In this document: piece by piece, positions 25,101-37,100 of the stretch | Numbering within the stretch: position 1 is the first letter of the stretch | How the letters are laid out: every line of letters begins with the position of its first letter | Source of the DNA: Paulownia fortunei | Taxonomy: Eukaryota > Streptophyta > Magnoliopsida > Lamiales > Paulowniaceae | Direction: 5' to 3' | NCBI GenBank assembly: GCA_019321725.1 | Contig: CM033108.1 | Span: 20,597,799 to 20,661,798, forward strand | Length of the DNA: 64,000 nt | Program-made: the position numbers and the translations under genes | Notes under the pieces: generated by a model | Seen by the model: the letters and a program-made list of their open reading frames with translations, nothing else | Databases searched by the model: none | What the model was told of the DNA's origin: nothing

Positions 25101-28100
25101 GGTGATGAGATTTTGCCTCGTGAAAGTGCAAATGTACAGTATGAAAAAGGATTGCAAATTTCTTCATGAATCAAAGAAGTAGCAAGCTATCACTTTCATT
25201 CTTTGATGTGACTAGAAGGTTATGATGCTCATGCAACATTTTTCAGGTCTCAGTGTTTGACTCAGTTGTCCAAGGTGGTGATGCAGTTTGGGAGGGTCTT
25301 CGAATTTATAACGGGAAGATATTTAAACTGGAGGAACATTTAGACAGGTAACTGAAATTAAAAAAGAAGTGCAAATCATAATATGTCATGTAGGTTATTA
25401 CTTTTTGTGATCCCACCAGAAATAAAGTACTGGCGATATAATACAAGGTTATTTCTTCAAGTAGTTGGTTCGGGGTTAAAACCTGTCTCCCGAGTATGAT
25501 GTTATTTTGTTCAAGGGGTTGGTTCTTCTAGAGAATATAAACAGACAGTTTTATGTTTTAATGGAGGTATTGTTTGAAGTTGTACTTGGATTACGATCTT
25601 GCATGTCAAGTAGTTGGGCACTTGCCAATTGACTCAAAATGCTTTACATATGTTGACAAGTAGGTAGAAGGCCTATAATCTTTTATGAACATTTTTCCAA
25701 AACCAATGAATGACTAGTTGTACAAACTTGCCCACCTAAGACAGAATATCCTCTTCTTATCCAATTTGTTGTCCATGGCCAACTCCACAAGTTCAGGTTC
25801 ACCCAAATTGGTTGTACCTGAAGGCGCTCTCATACCACCCTTTAGGATTCTGGTTAGAACAGAGTATTTCCTGTTTCATTCATTGTTTAGCAGAAAAGGA
25901 AGAGATCCTTGAATCAGATAAGAATGTTTCGTCACTTTCTTCAAAACATTTTTTTTTTCTGTACAGATTACTAAAATGAGACGTAAAACATGACACTCAT
26001 TCTTTGACGAGGTCCTTGATATTTCAGAGTGGGAAAAGAATTGGATACTTCTTTTCTTGGATTGATTTGAGCGTAACTCATTAGCATTAATCCTATAAAT
26101 TCAAAGTTAAATTTGGGAAGATGATGATTTGGAATTCGTAATATGATCTTTTTGGACTCTTTTGGCATAATGTTTTTGTTATGGCTTATTTAAACCTTTC
26201 TTCACATTTCCCCCTTACTTGGATTCAGAAATATCTTCACAAAAGAAGCCAAAAATCCTGATTTCTCAATGACTTGTTTTATCTATATATATATATATAT
26301 TCACATGTTTGTTTATGTTTCGTGTTGTGTATATAAGTGTATATAACTTGCTTTTCTAGTTTCCAGGTTGTTCGACTCGGCAAAAGCTCTAGCATTCAGT
26401 AATGTACCAACTCGTGAACAGGTAATCTGTTACCTAGATCCTTTACTCAATAATCTTCAAATAGTGAGTGTCTTTATGCTAGGTGTCCTTTATCAATATA
26501 ATAGTGCTTTTTCTGCTTATAGGCTCACAGTAGCACGTATTCTTTTGACTCACCTGCAAATGCCTGATTGTACATGCAACATGTTGCAGGTGAAGGAAGC
26601 AATTTTCAAAACTCTAATAAGGAATGGAATGTTTAATAATGCACACATTAGGCTAACCCTGACTCGTGGAAAGAAGGTATGTCTTTCTTTGCTTTTATTT
26701 TTAGCTGTTGAGTAAGGAGGCTTTGAAATCTGAATGGTAATTCGGGATTGTAGCTCATTTAGGTTTAGATAAATATAAAGCAAACAGTAGAACTCTTCAA
26801 ATGAATTTCTGCCAATAAAAATGGTCTGATGAGGAGTCTTTTTGCTGCAGTATATGCCCTTTCTTTTTGTATTTTAATAATATTCTTTTTGGTGTTTTTG
26901 CAACTGCTAATTAATGAAGGCGAACAAACATTTTCCTTTGATGAGAGTGAGACCTGCATCACTTGCAACATGGAGGAATGTTTTTCCAAAGAAAATTTCC
27001 CAGATCTTGAAATATATCTGGGTGTTTTAGTTCACAAAGCTAATCGGGGCCATAAAAAATTGATAGCATTGATGTACAACATAATATTATCAAGCAGCAA
27101 AATCACTAAGCCCTTGAGTGTGATTATAGTACGAAAGGAGACAGCTGATCGATTTCGCTGCCCTTGAGTGTGGATTATAGTATGAAAGGAGACAACAATC
27201 ATCTCTGCCTTTCACGTTTTATTCCCCTTCTCTGTCCAGAAAGATAAATAATTTGAGAAAAGTGTAATTTTTTGTTTATTATTAACCTTTGGTCTTATAG
27301 TTGGACAGAAGGGGTAATAGGAAGAAGAAAATTGCCTTACGGCCATATCTGGTTAATTGTTGTTGGGTGGTCAATGTAGATTTGGGTTGGTTATATTCAT
27401 GCTAGTGGAACATAACTATATACATAAAAAGCTCCACAAAAGATAACTCTGGTTCCCTGCGAATAAGTTTGCCTGAAAAACTGGAGCCTTATTTGTGGAA
27501 CGATTATGTCTATAGCGATGCTATTTCATTTCTCTTTTAAGTTTTTATATCAATCTATGGTTTCAACTGTGCTTTTACTCTGTTTCATAGGTGACTTCGG
27601 GAATGAGTCCAGCATTCAACCTCTATGGATGTACTTTGATTGGTAAGGTGCAGTTTGTACTCTGTAGTCATTAGATATTGTTAGATGTTGTGGAAAAATA
27701 GAGAAGACAAATGGAGATAAATCATTTCTATTGTTTATAATTCTGTACAAGGGTCACTTATATACAATCAACCCTAACTACAAATAAGAAAACTACTCAA
27801 TCAAATCAAATCAATCTTCTAATTAAGGAAGGTCAATGAAATCCTCTAATTGAGAAATCACACCTTAATCATAGGTAATTACAACTTATACTTTCCCATA
27901 CTCCCCCTCAAGCTGGTGAATAGATATTTTCCATTCCCAGCTTGGAAACCTTCGTTTGAAATGCCGTACTACTTAAACTTTTGGTCAGTACATCTGCAAG
28001 CTGGTAGTGAGTAGGCATATAAGGGATACAGATCAATCCACTTTCTAATTTCTCCTTAATGAAATGTCTGTCAATTTCTATATGTTTTGTTAGGTCATGT

Positions 28101-31100
28101 TGTATTGGATTATGTGCAATGCTGATTGCAGACTTGTTGTCGCAGTAAAGTCTCATAGGACCATCCCACTCGATGTTCAAATCTTCCAAAATGATCTTGA
28201 ACCATAATAACTCGCAAACCCCTTGGGCTATTGCTCGAAATTCTGCTTCAGCACTGGATCTTGCCACACATTTTGTTTTTTACTCCTCCATGTTACAAGA
28301 TTCCCACCAAGGAAGGTACAATACCCGGTTGTTGATCTTCTATCTACTATAGACCCAGCGTAGTCTGCATCGGTGTATGCTTCAAGTACTAGCCTTGTAC
28401 TTCTTCGAAACAAGATACCCTTCCCTGGAGTTCCCTTAAGATATTGTAACACCCGGTTGACAGCTTGCAACCTCATTTGGATTATGCATAAACTGACTAA
28501 TCACACTTACTGCATAAGCTATATCCGGTCTTGTGTGAGAGAGATAAATTAGTCTCCCTACAAGTTGTTGATACCTTCCTTTATCCATAGCAACATCTTC
28601 CTCAGCCTCTCCAAGTTTGTGGTTGGGATCTATCGGTGTGCTAACTGGCTTACATCCTAACTTTCCGATTTCCTTGAGAAGATCTGTAACATATTTTTGT
28701 TGGGAGATGAAAATTCCCTTCTTTGAATGCGCAACCTCAATTCCTAGGAAGTATTTCAACCTTCCTAATTCCTTGATCTCAAATTCCTTGGCCAAATAAT
28801 GCTTCAAAACCTGTCTTTCTTTTTTATCCTTCCCTATTATGATGATATCGTCAACATATACCAAGAGAGCAGTTACTCCCCCTGAATTTGAATGTTTCAC
28901 AAACAACGTATGATCCCCTTGACTTTGTCTGTATCCCATCTCTGTCATAACTTTTGCAAACCTTCCGAACTATGCCCTTGGAGATTGCTTAAGCCCATAT
29001 AACGCCTTCTTTAGCTTGCACACATGATTAGCAGCTATGTTCCTTCCAAATCCCGGTGGAATCTCCATATAAATTTCCTCTTCAAGATCTCCATGCAAAA
29101 ATGCATTTTTTACATCAAATTGCTGCAAATCCCAATTATAATTAGCAACTAAGGATAATAGAATTCTGACGGTATTCATCTTGGCAACCGGAGCAAACGT
29201 CTCTTGATAATCCACTCCATATATCTGAGTATATCCTTTGGTTACCAATCTTGCCTTATACCTCTCTAGTGACCCATCTGCTTTATATTTCATTGTGTAC
29301 ACCTACTTGCATCCCACTGATCTTTTTCCTGCAGGTAATGGCACCAACTCCCAAGTTTTGTTCTTTTCTAATGCCTGTATCTCAACATTCATAGCTTGTT
29401 TCCAGTTTTCATTAGATAAAGCCTCGGACAAACTGGTAGGTATGTGAATACTATTCAAATTTGTAAGAAAACTCCTATGAGTTGGTGAATTTTTTTCAAA
29501 TGACACAACATGTGAAAGTGGATACAAAGGATGCTTGGTACACTCCCTAGTTCCCTTCCTAATAGCAATAGGAACATTTATATCTGAGTTACTATCTGAA
29601 TGATGGTTTAATTCAGTTTGTAAAGGAAAGCTAGAAGATGTTACCTCATTTCCAGGGTCCGGGTTAGATCTTCGAACTGGTGCAAGTTTCGGGATTGAAG
29701 CTTTCTTTCTCGAGTACACTTTAGCAAATGGGGACAGTTGTGTAGGCATGGTTTCAATAGTATGCAAAGGTTCATCAGGCTCAACAAGAGACTTAGGTAT
29801 AGAATCATCAAACTCAGTTGGAGTTGGAAGTGTTGGTGTTAACGAGGAAGGAATAGGGAGCATGGGTGTTATTGAGGAAGGTATATCGGGAAGAAAGGAG
29901 TCCTTATCTTCCATAACTGTATTCTCCCCTTGAAGATAAGGAGTGGAAAAGTATGATTCTTTTTCGTGGAAAGTGACATCTACAGAAGTATAAAACTTCT
30001 TAGAAGATGGATGGTAGCACTTATATCCCTTTTGAGTTGGAGAGTAACCCACAAAAACACATCTAATTGCCCTTGGATCTAATTTTCACCTGTTTGAACT
30101 ATGAATATGGACATAAGACACACACATAAAAATCTTAGGAATAAGATGGTTTGAAGTACGTAGGTTAGGGTAGAATTTGGAAAGTATTTCCATAGGACTC
30201 TTGAAATCTAAGACTTTGGATGGTAACCTATTTATAAGGTATGCGGCTGTTAACACTGCTTCCCCCTAATAAGATTTAGGCATTTTGTTTTGAAACAGAA
30301 ATGCTCGGGTTGTATCAAGAAGATGACCATTTTTCGTTTCAGCAATTCCATTTTGTTGTGGAGTGCTTACACATGATGACTCATGAATTATGCCTTCCTT
30401 TTGAAAGTATGGAGTTAAAACCTGATTGAAGTACTCCTTAGCATTGTCTGACCTAAATCGTTTGATTTTGACACCAAACTGATTTTGAACCATGATATGG
30501 AAATTTGGGAGGACAAAACTCACATCAGATTTGTTTTTAAGTAGAAAAATCCAAGAGATTCTAGTGCAATCATCAATGAAGGACACAAACCAACGTGCTC
30601 CAGAAATGTTTGGAATAGAAGAAGGACCCCAAATGTCACTATGGATTAAGGAAAAAGGAACTGAACTTCTTTTGTTGCTAATTGGAAATGGTACACGTTT
30701 GTGCTTTGCAAGTTCACATACCTCACAATGAAAATTTTCGACATCTAACCCCTTACTTAAAGAAGGAAACAGAATGTTGAGAGTTCTGAATGATGGATGT
30801 CCAAGTTTACGATGATAAAGCCAAATTTTTTCTTTATTGGATAAAGAACGCTCAGAAAAAAATTACAAAGGTGACCTGCTCATTTTGACATTCGAATTGC
30901 TTGGTGTCTCGAGATAATAAAGCCTGTTCCGTTCCTTAGCACGTCCGATCATCTTCCCCGAATCCTGGTCCTGAAATACACAGTAAGTGGGGTGGAAAAT
31001 GACATTACAACACAAATCTTGAGTAAGTTTTTGTATAGAAACAAGATTAGTGGACAACTTTGGAACATGAAGAACATTTTTCAATATAAGTGTAGGACTA

Positions 31101-34100
31101 ATTGGAACATCTCCTATTCTTGCAACAGTGGTTAGTGAACCATCGGCAGTGGTAATCTTTCTATTACTTGGACAAGGGTTATAAGTGCTAAATTTTTTTG
31201 TGATGAATGAGTTTGTGATCTGTAGCACCTATTGAAAAAATAATTGAGAGAAAAAGAATTCTGTGTATTGAATAGGTTACAGACTGATTCATTATATACA
31301 TGTTCCTGCAACTTAAGAATAGTAATAAAATCTCTACAAAATAGGAAACTAATCAATTAATATACAACTAATCAAAATTCCTAAAAATCAGTAAAATCAC
31401 ATGGCTTTCCTAATAAAGCCTCATAATTTGACACTCCCCCTCAAGCTGGTAAATGGATATTCTCCATTCCAAGCTTGCTAATAATTTCTGAAACACAGTG
31501 CTTGGCAGTCCTTTTGTGAGTACATCCGCTAATTGATCCTTTGTAGAAACAAATGGAGTACATATAAGGCCACTGTCAAGTTTCTCCTTGATAAAATGTC
31601 TGTCAACTTCAATATGCTTTGTTCGATCGTGTTGTACGGGATTATGAGCAATACTGATAGCAGATTTGTTGTCGCAGTATAATCTCATTGGTCCATCCCA
31701 TTTAATCTTCAGGTCATCAAGAATTATCTTCAACCACAGTAGTTCACATATTCCCATCGCCATTGATCTAAACTCTGATTCTGCACTTGATCTTGCCACC
31801 ACATTTTGCTTCTTACTTCTCCAGGTTACAAGATTCCCACCTAAGAGAGTACAATAGCCTGAGGTTGACCTTCTGTCAACCAATGATCCTGCGTAATCCG
31901 CATCGGTATAGGCCTCCAATGTCATGCTTTCTCCTTTCCTAAACAAAATACCTTTTCCGAGACTGCCCTTCAAGTATTGCAAGATTCTGTGAACGGCCTT
32001 GAGATGTGTTTGTTTAGGGTTGTGCATAAATTGGCTGACAACACTGACGGCAAATGAAATATCTGGCCTCGTATGCGCCAAATAGATAAGCCTCCCAACA
32101 AGCCTCTGATAAGAACCTCTATCTACCACAGGATCTTCTACAGCATCACATAGTCCATGATTGAATTCAATGGGTGTATCAACTGGTTTACATCCCAACT
32201 TCCCTGTTTCTTTTAGCAAATCAAGCACATATTTTTGCTGAGAAATAAAGATCCCTTGCTTTGAATGTGCCACTTCAATACCTAGGAAGTATTTCAATTT
32301 CCCAAGTTCCTTAATGTCAAACTCTTTTAGAAGGCACTGTTTTAAATTGTGCATCTCTCTTGCATCATTGCCTGTCACAATGATATCATCTACATAAACC
32401 AACAAGGCTGTCACTCTCCATGAATCAGAGTGTCTCACAAATAAAGTATGGTCGCCTTGACTTTGTTTATATCCCAAGTAGTCATCACTTTGGCAAATCT
32501 TCCAAACCAGGCTCTTGGTGATTGCTTAAGTCCGTAGAGAGCTTTTTTCAACTTACACACCATTCCCTCTTTAGATTCAAATCCAGGAGGAACTTCCATG
32601 TAGATCTCCTCTTCTAGGTCACCGTGGAGAAAAGCATTTTTTACATCAAATTGTTGTAGATTCCATCCAAAATTGGTAGCCAATGATAAGAGAACTCGTA
32701 CTGTATTCATTTTCGCAACAGGAGCAAACGTCTCAAGATAATCAATGCCATAAGTTTGAGTATACCCTTTGGCGACCAATCTTGCCTTGTATCTTTCTAC
32801 GGAACCATCAGATTTGTACTTCACTGTAAAAACCCATCTACATCCTACTGGTTTCTTTCCTCCCGATAATTTAACCAACTCCCATGTCTTGTTTTTTACA
32901 AGAGCTTCCATCTCCACTTTCATAGCATTCTTCCACTTCTTGTCCCCTAATGCCTCAGATAGATTTCTCGGAATGGGAATTGTATGAAGATTGCTTAAAA
33001 GGGCTTTATGGTTTTGGGATAGGTTTTGGTAGGTCATGAATAAGGATAATGGATGTTTAGTGCAAGTTCTGGTTCCTTTCCTAAGTGCAATTGGTAGGTT
33101 GGTATCACTTGGTGTTTCATGCTCATCTACGGGCTCTCTAGACTCAGCTGATGGTGTAATATTTTCAGTGGATGTGGAAACAATTTGCGGAATCTGAACA
33201 GCATCACAAATAGGAGATTGTACCTGTACCGATCGAGAGACTGGAACTTTCCTCCTAGAATAGACCTGCAGTGGTTGAACATTGTTTTGTTTCCCCTTAT
33301 CTGTCATTATTTCATATGACTTAGATGACTCAACCAATGACATAGATTTCAAAGGAGTGGACTGAACTGGTGACTCAACCGATACTGGTTCAACAGACAC
33401 TGAAACGGATTTAACAAGAGACTCAAGTTCAGGTTCGACAGTTGAAACGGACTTGACTGGAGACTTAGATGAAATGGACTGACTAGGAAAATGAAAATCA
33501 AGTAGAAACAAGTCATTTGCTCTATCTTCACTCAAGTTCTCTCCCTGAAGATAGGAATTTTTAAAAAATGACTCATTTTCGACAAAAGTAACATCAGCAG
33601 AGACAAAAAATTTCCTAGTGGGTGGATGGTAACATTTATCCTTTTTGAGTGGAAGAATACCCAATGAAAATACACCGAATAGCACGTGGATCAAGTTTTC
33701 CCCTGTTTTGAGAGTGAACATGTACAAAGGCAACACTTCCAAAAATTCTAGAAATAAGATTATTTGAACCATTGAAAGTGGGAAAATATTTTGTGAGAAT
33801 TTCAATTGGGCTTTTGAATTCAAGGACCCGAGTTGGAAGTCTGTTAATAAGATGAGTAGCAGTTAAAACAGCTTCCCCCAATACTGTTTAGGAACATTTT
33901 TATGAAACAATAAAGCTCTTGTTACATCAAGAAGATGACCATTTTTTCGTTCCGCTACTCCGTTTTGTTGTGGGGTGCTAACACAAGAAGACTCATGAAT
34001 GATTCCTTCATTTTGAAAAAATGGAGAGAGAATTTGATTGAAATAGTCCTTGGCATTATCAGAACGAAATCGCTTAATTCTCACATCAAACTGGGTTTTA

Positions 34101-37100
34101 ACCATGTTGTAAAAATTAGAAAAAACAGTGCTCACATCAGATTTATTTTTCAAAAGATAAATCCATGTTACTCGGGTACAATCATCAATAAATGAAACAA
34201 ACCACTTAGCACCAGAAATATTTGGAATCGTAGAGGGTCCCCAAATATCACTATGAATGAGAGAAAAAGGAATAAGAGTTTTTGTATTGCTTGTTGGAAA
34301 AGAAGCACGTTTATGCTTGGCAATTTCACAATCATTACAATGAAAGGACTCAAGAGTAGACCCTTTAAATAACGAAGGAAACATAAACTTAAGAACATTA
34401 AAAGACGGATGACCTAAACGACGATGATAAAGCCAAATTTTATTTTTATTTGCTATAACAGACTCGGAAAGAAATAATGTAGACAGAGGATTCTCAACTC
34501 TTATTCTTCCACTTTGACCTTCCAGGTAGTAAAGGCCGTCTCTCTCACTAGCACGTCCAATCATCCTCTTCGTGTCCTGCTCCTGAAACACACAATGCGA
34601 AGAAAAAAAAGTTACACTGCAATTATAATCTCTGGTAAGCTTTTGAATGGAAACAAGGTTCGCATAAAGTTTTGGAACATGAAGGACATTTTTAAGTGTG
34701 ATAGAATCACTTATATGAATATCTCCTGTACCAGCTATGGTGGTAATAGACCCATCGGCTATAGTTATTTTCCTATGGCTAGAACAAGGAGTATAAGTAG
34801 AAAAATATTTGGAAGAACAAGTCATATGATCAGTGGCTCCAGAATCAATCACCCACATTTTTGGAGAAATTTTTTTCGAGACATTAGCAACACAAGAGGA
34901 GGAAGAGATACCTGAAAACGCCAATGAACATGTACCTGCCGAGGAAGGTTTCTCAAGTAACTCCAATTTTTTTTTCAGTGTTTCAATCTGATCATTGTTG
35001 AATTCAGAGGCTGAACTTTGTGAACTTCCATCATTGCTTGATTGAGTGCTCGCCACATGTGCTTGACCTCTATCATTTGCACTTCGGTTGGGCTTGCCAT
35101 GTAGTTTCCAACATCGCTCCTTGGTGTGGCGATGCTTCTTGCAATATGTGCAAAAAAGAGAGTCACGGTTGGATTCATATTGATGGGTTTGGATGGATTA
35201 CTTTGGATAACAGGTTGGGGTGGATTAGATTCCTTCAACCCAGTTGCTTTGGTCACAAGGGCAGAGCCATTACCTCCTTGACTCTCAAGCATGACACTAC
35301 GTCTTCCTTCTTCAGCTCTTATGATCGAAATTGTCTCATTCAAGGAAGAGAGATCCTCCTTTCCCAAAATTTGCACCCTAACAGCATCGAATTCAGCATT
35401 GAGACCGGCTAAAAAATCGTAGATGCGATCTTTCTCCATGAATCGCTTCAAAATTGCAGCGTCCTCGCTGCAGCGCATTTGAATGCATTGATAATGGTCC
35501 ATCTCCTGCCACAAGCCTTGCAAGAAACTCGAATATTCTGTGACAGTTTGAGTACCTTGTTTGGCTGCTGAAATTTTTGTTTTAATTTCATAGATTTGGG
35601 CAGCATCATGAACCTTGGAATATGTTTGTCGGATGGCATCCCAAATTTCCTTGGCGGTTCCGAGAAACATACATGTATCACTAATTTCCAGTAGCATCGA
35701 ATTCCACAACCACGACATCACCATTGAATCTTGTTCATCCCATGCCGCAAATTTTGGATCGTCCTTCGAAGGGCCTGTGCCCAACAAATGACTCAATTTT
35801 CCTCTGCCCTTCAAGAATGTGCGAACCAGTTGTGACCATTTCAAATAATTCTTTCCGTTTAATCGATATGTCGCTTGGATGTTTTGCAAATCCCCAGTTG
35901 TTGCAGCAGCAGTATTCTCGGTTGCAGGAGAATCTGAGACATGGCTGGTGTGACTGGTTTGGATGGAGTCTGACATATTCAATTGAAAGAAAAGAAAAGA
36001 ATCACGGGCAGAAGAGTATGAGTGAAAGAACGAGGATTAATGGGAGAAATTGAGATGTAGGAATTCGGCCAGAATAAAGAAGAAATTTTGAGATTCTCAG
36101 GAAAAAGCCAAAGGCTCTGATACCATATTGAAAAAATAATTGAGAGAAAAAGAATTCTGTGTATTGAATAGGTTACAGACTGATTCATTATATACATGTT
36201 CCTGCAATTTAAGAATAGTAATAAAATCTCTACAAAATAGGAAACTAATCAATTACATATATACCTAATCAATTAATATACACAACTAATCAAAATTCCT
36301 AAAAATCAGTAAAATCACATGGCTTTCCTAATAAAGCCTCATAATTTGACAGCACCTAAATCCATTATCCAAGAATTAGCAAAAGTTTCATCTGAGACAT
36401 TTGATCCAAATGGAAACGGGAAAATCACCTGAACGTGCAAATGAAGAAATACCTGAAGGTTTCTCAAGAGTCAGTAGCAAGTTCCTTAACCTCTCAATCT
36501 CCTGTTTGTTGAGTTCTATGTTTTTTGAGTCCTTTCTTCTATTATCTTGGACATGGTGGTAGAAAACTGAAAAGAGTTGTGAGTCTTGATTTGGCAATTA
36601 AGGCCTCCAACAATTAAGGTATTGATTTCACAATCTCTTTTTATAGGAGCAGCGTGAAGATGGTAATAGCGATCAATAAATGGAATTCTGACACAACAAT
36701 CTTTGGGAAGGTGACAAAACTAAAAAAAAAAGTATTAGCAACAACGAAGGCTACTGGAGAGAAGATGAAATGGATATGGGCAATAAAGGCCCTCTGGTGA
36801 GGCTTGGCAATGAAGGCCAAGAGAGAAACGGCAATAAAGGCTGAAAAAATGTAATTCCCTGTTTATGGGTTTATGAGCCTAAGGCTCTGATACCATGTGG
36901 AAAAATAGAGAAGACAAATGGAGATAAATCATTTCTATTGTTTATAATTCTGTACAAGGGTCACTTATATACAATCAACCCTAAATACAAATAAGGAAAC
37001 TACTCAATCAAATCAAATCAATCTTCTAATTAAGGAAGGTCAATCAAATCCTCTAATTGAGAAATCACACCCTAATCATAGGTAATTACAGCTCATATTT

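Larger units (their letters stand above)
31230..36351 (-). mobile_element. Copia element B, young, nested inside copia A
   Basis: LTRs are at 31230-31433 and 36126-36351. They differ by one substitution plus a ~20-bp and a 2-bp insertion, so the insertion is recent. The 5-bp target duplication GCACC is perfect (31225-31229 and 36352-36356). The PBS complement GCTCTGATACCA abuts the right LTR, and the polypurine complement CTCCCCCTC abuts the left one. Gag, protease, integrase, RT and RNase H are all present in order on the minus strand, but four frameshifts split them. The target is the protease active-site motif of copia A. Confidence 0.93.

Noticed and set aside
26829..27167. 112-codon frame in intron 11
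   Set aside because: Lies between exon 11 and exon 12, has no homology I recognise and overlaps a tandem duplication.
34514..34915. 133-codon plus-strand frame within copia B
   Set aside because: It is the shadow of the protease/integrase coding strand, which is on the minus strand.
35020..35412. 130-codon plus-strand frame within copia B
   Set aside because: Shadow of the copia B gag; no family match in this orientation.
31230..36351. Copia B as an active element
   Set aside because: Four frameshifts break gag-pol as read here; only correction of sequencing errors could change that.
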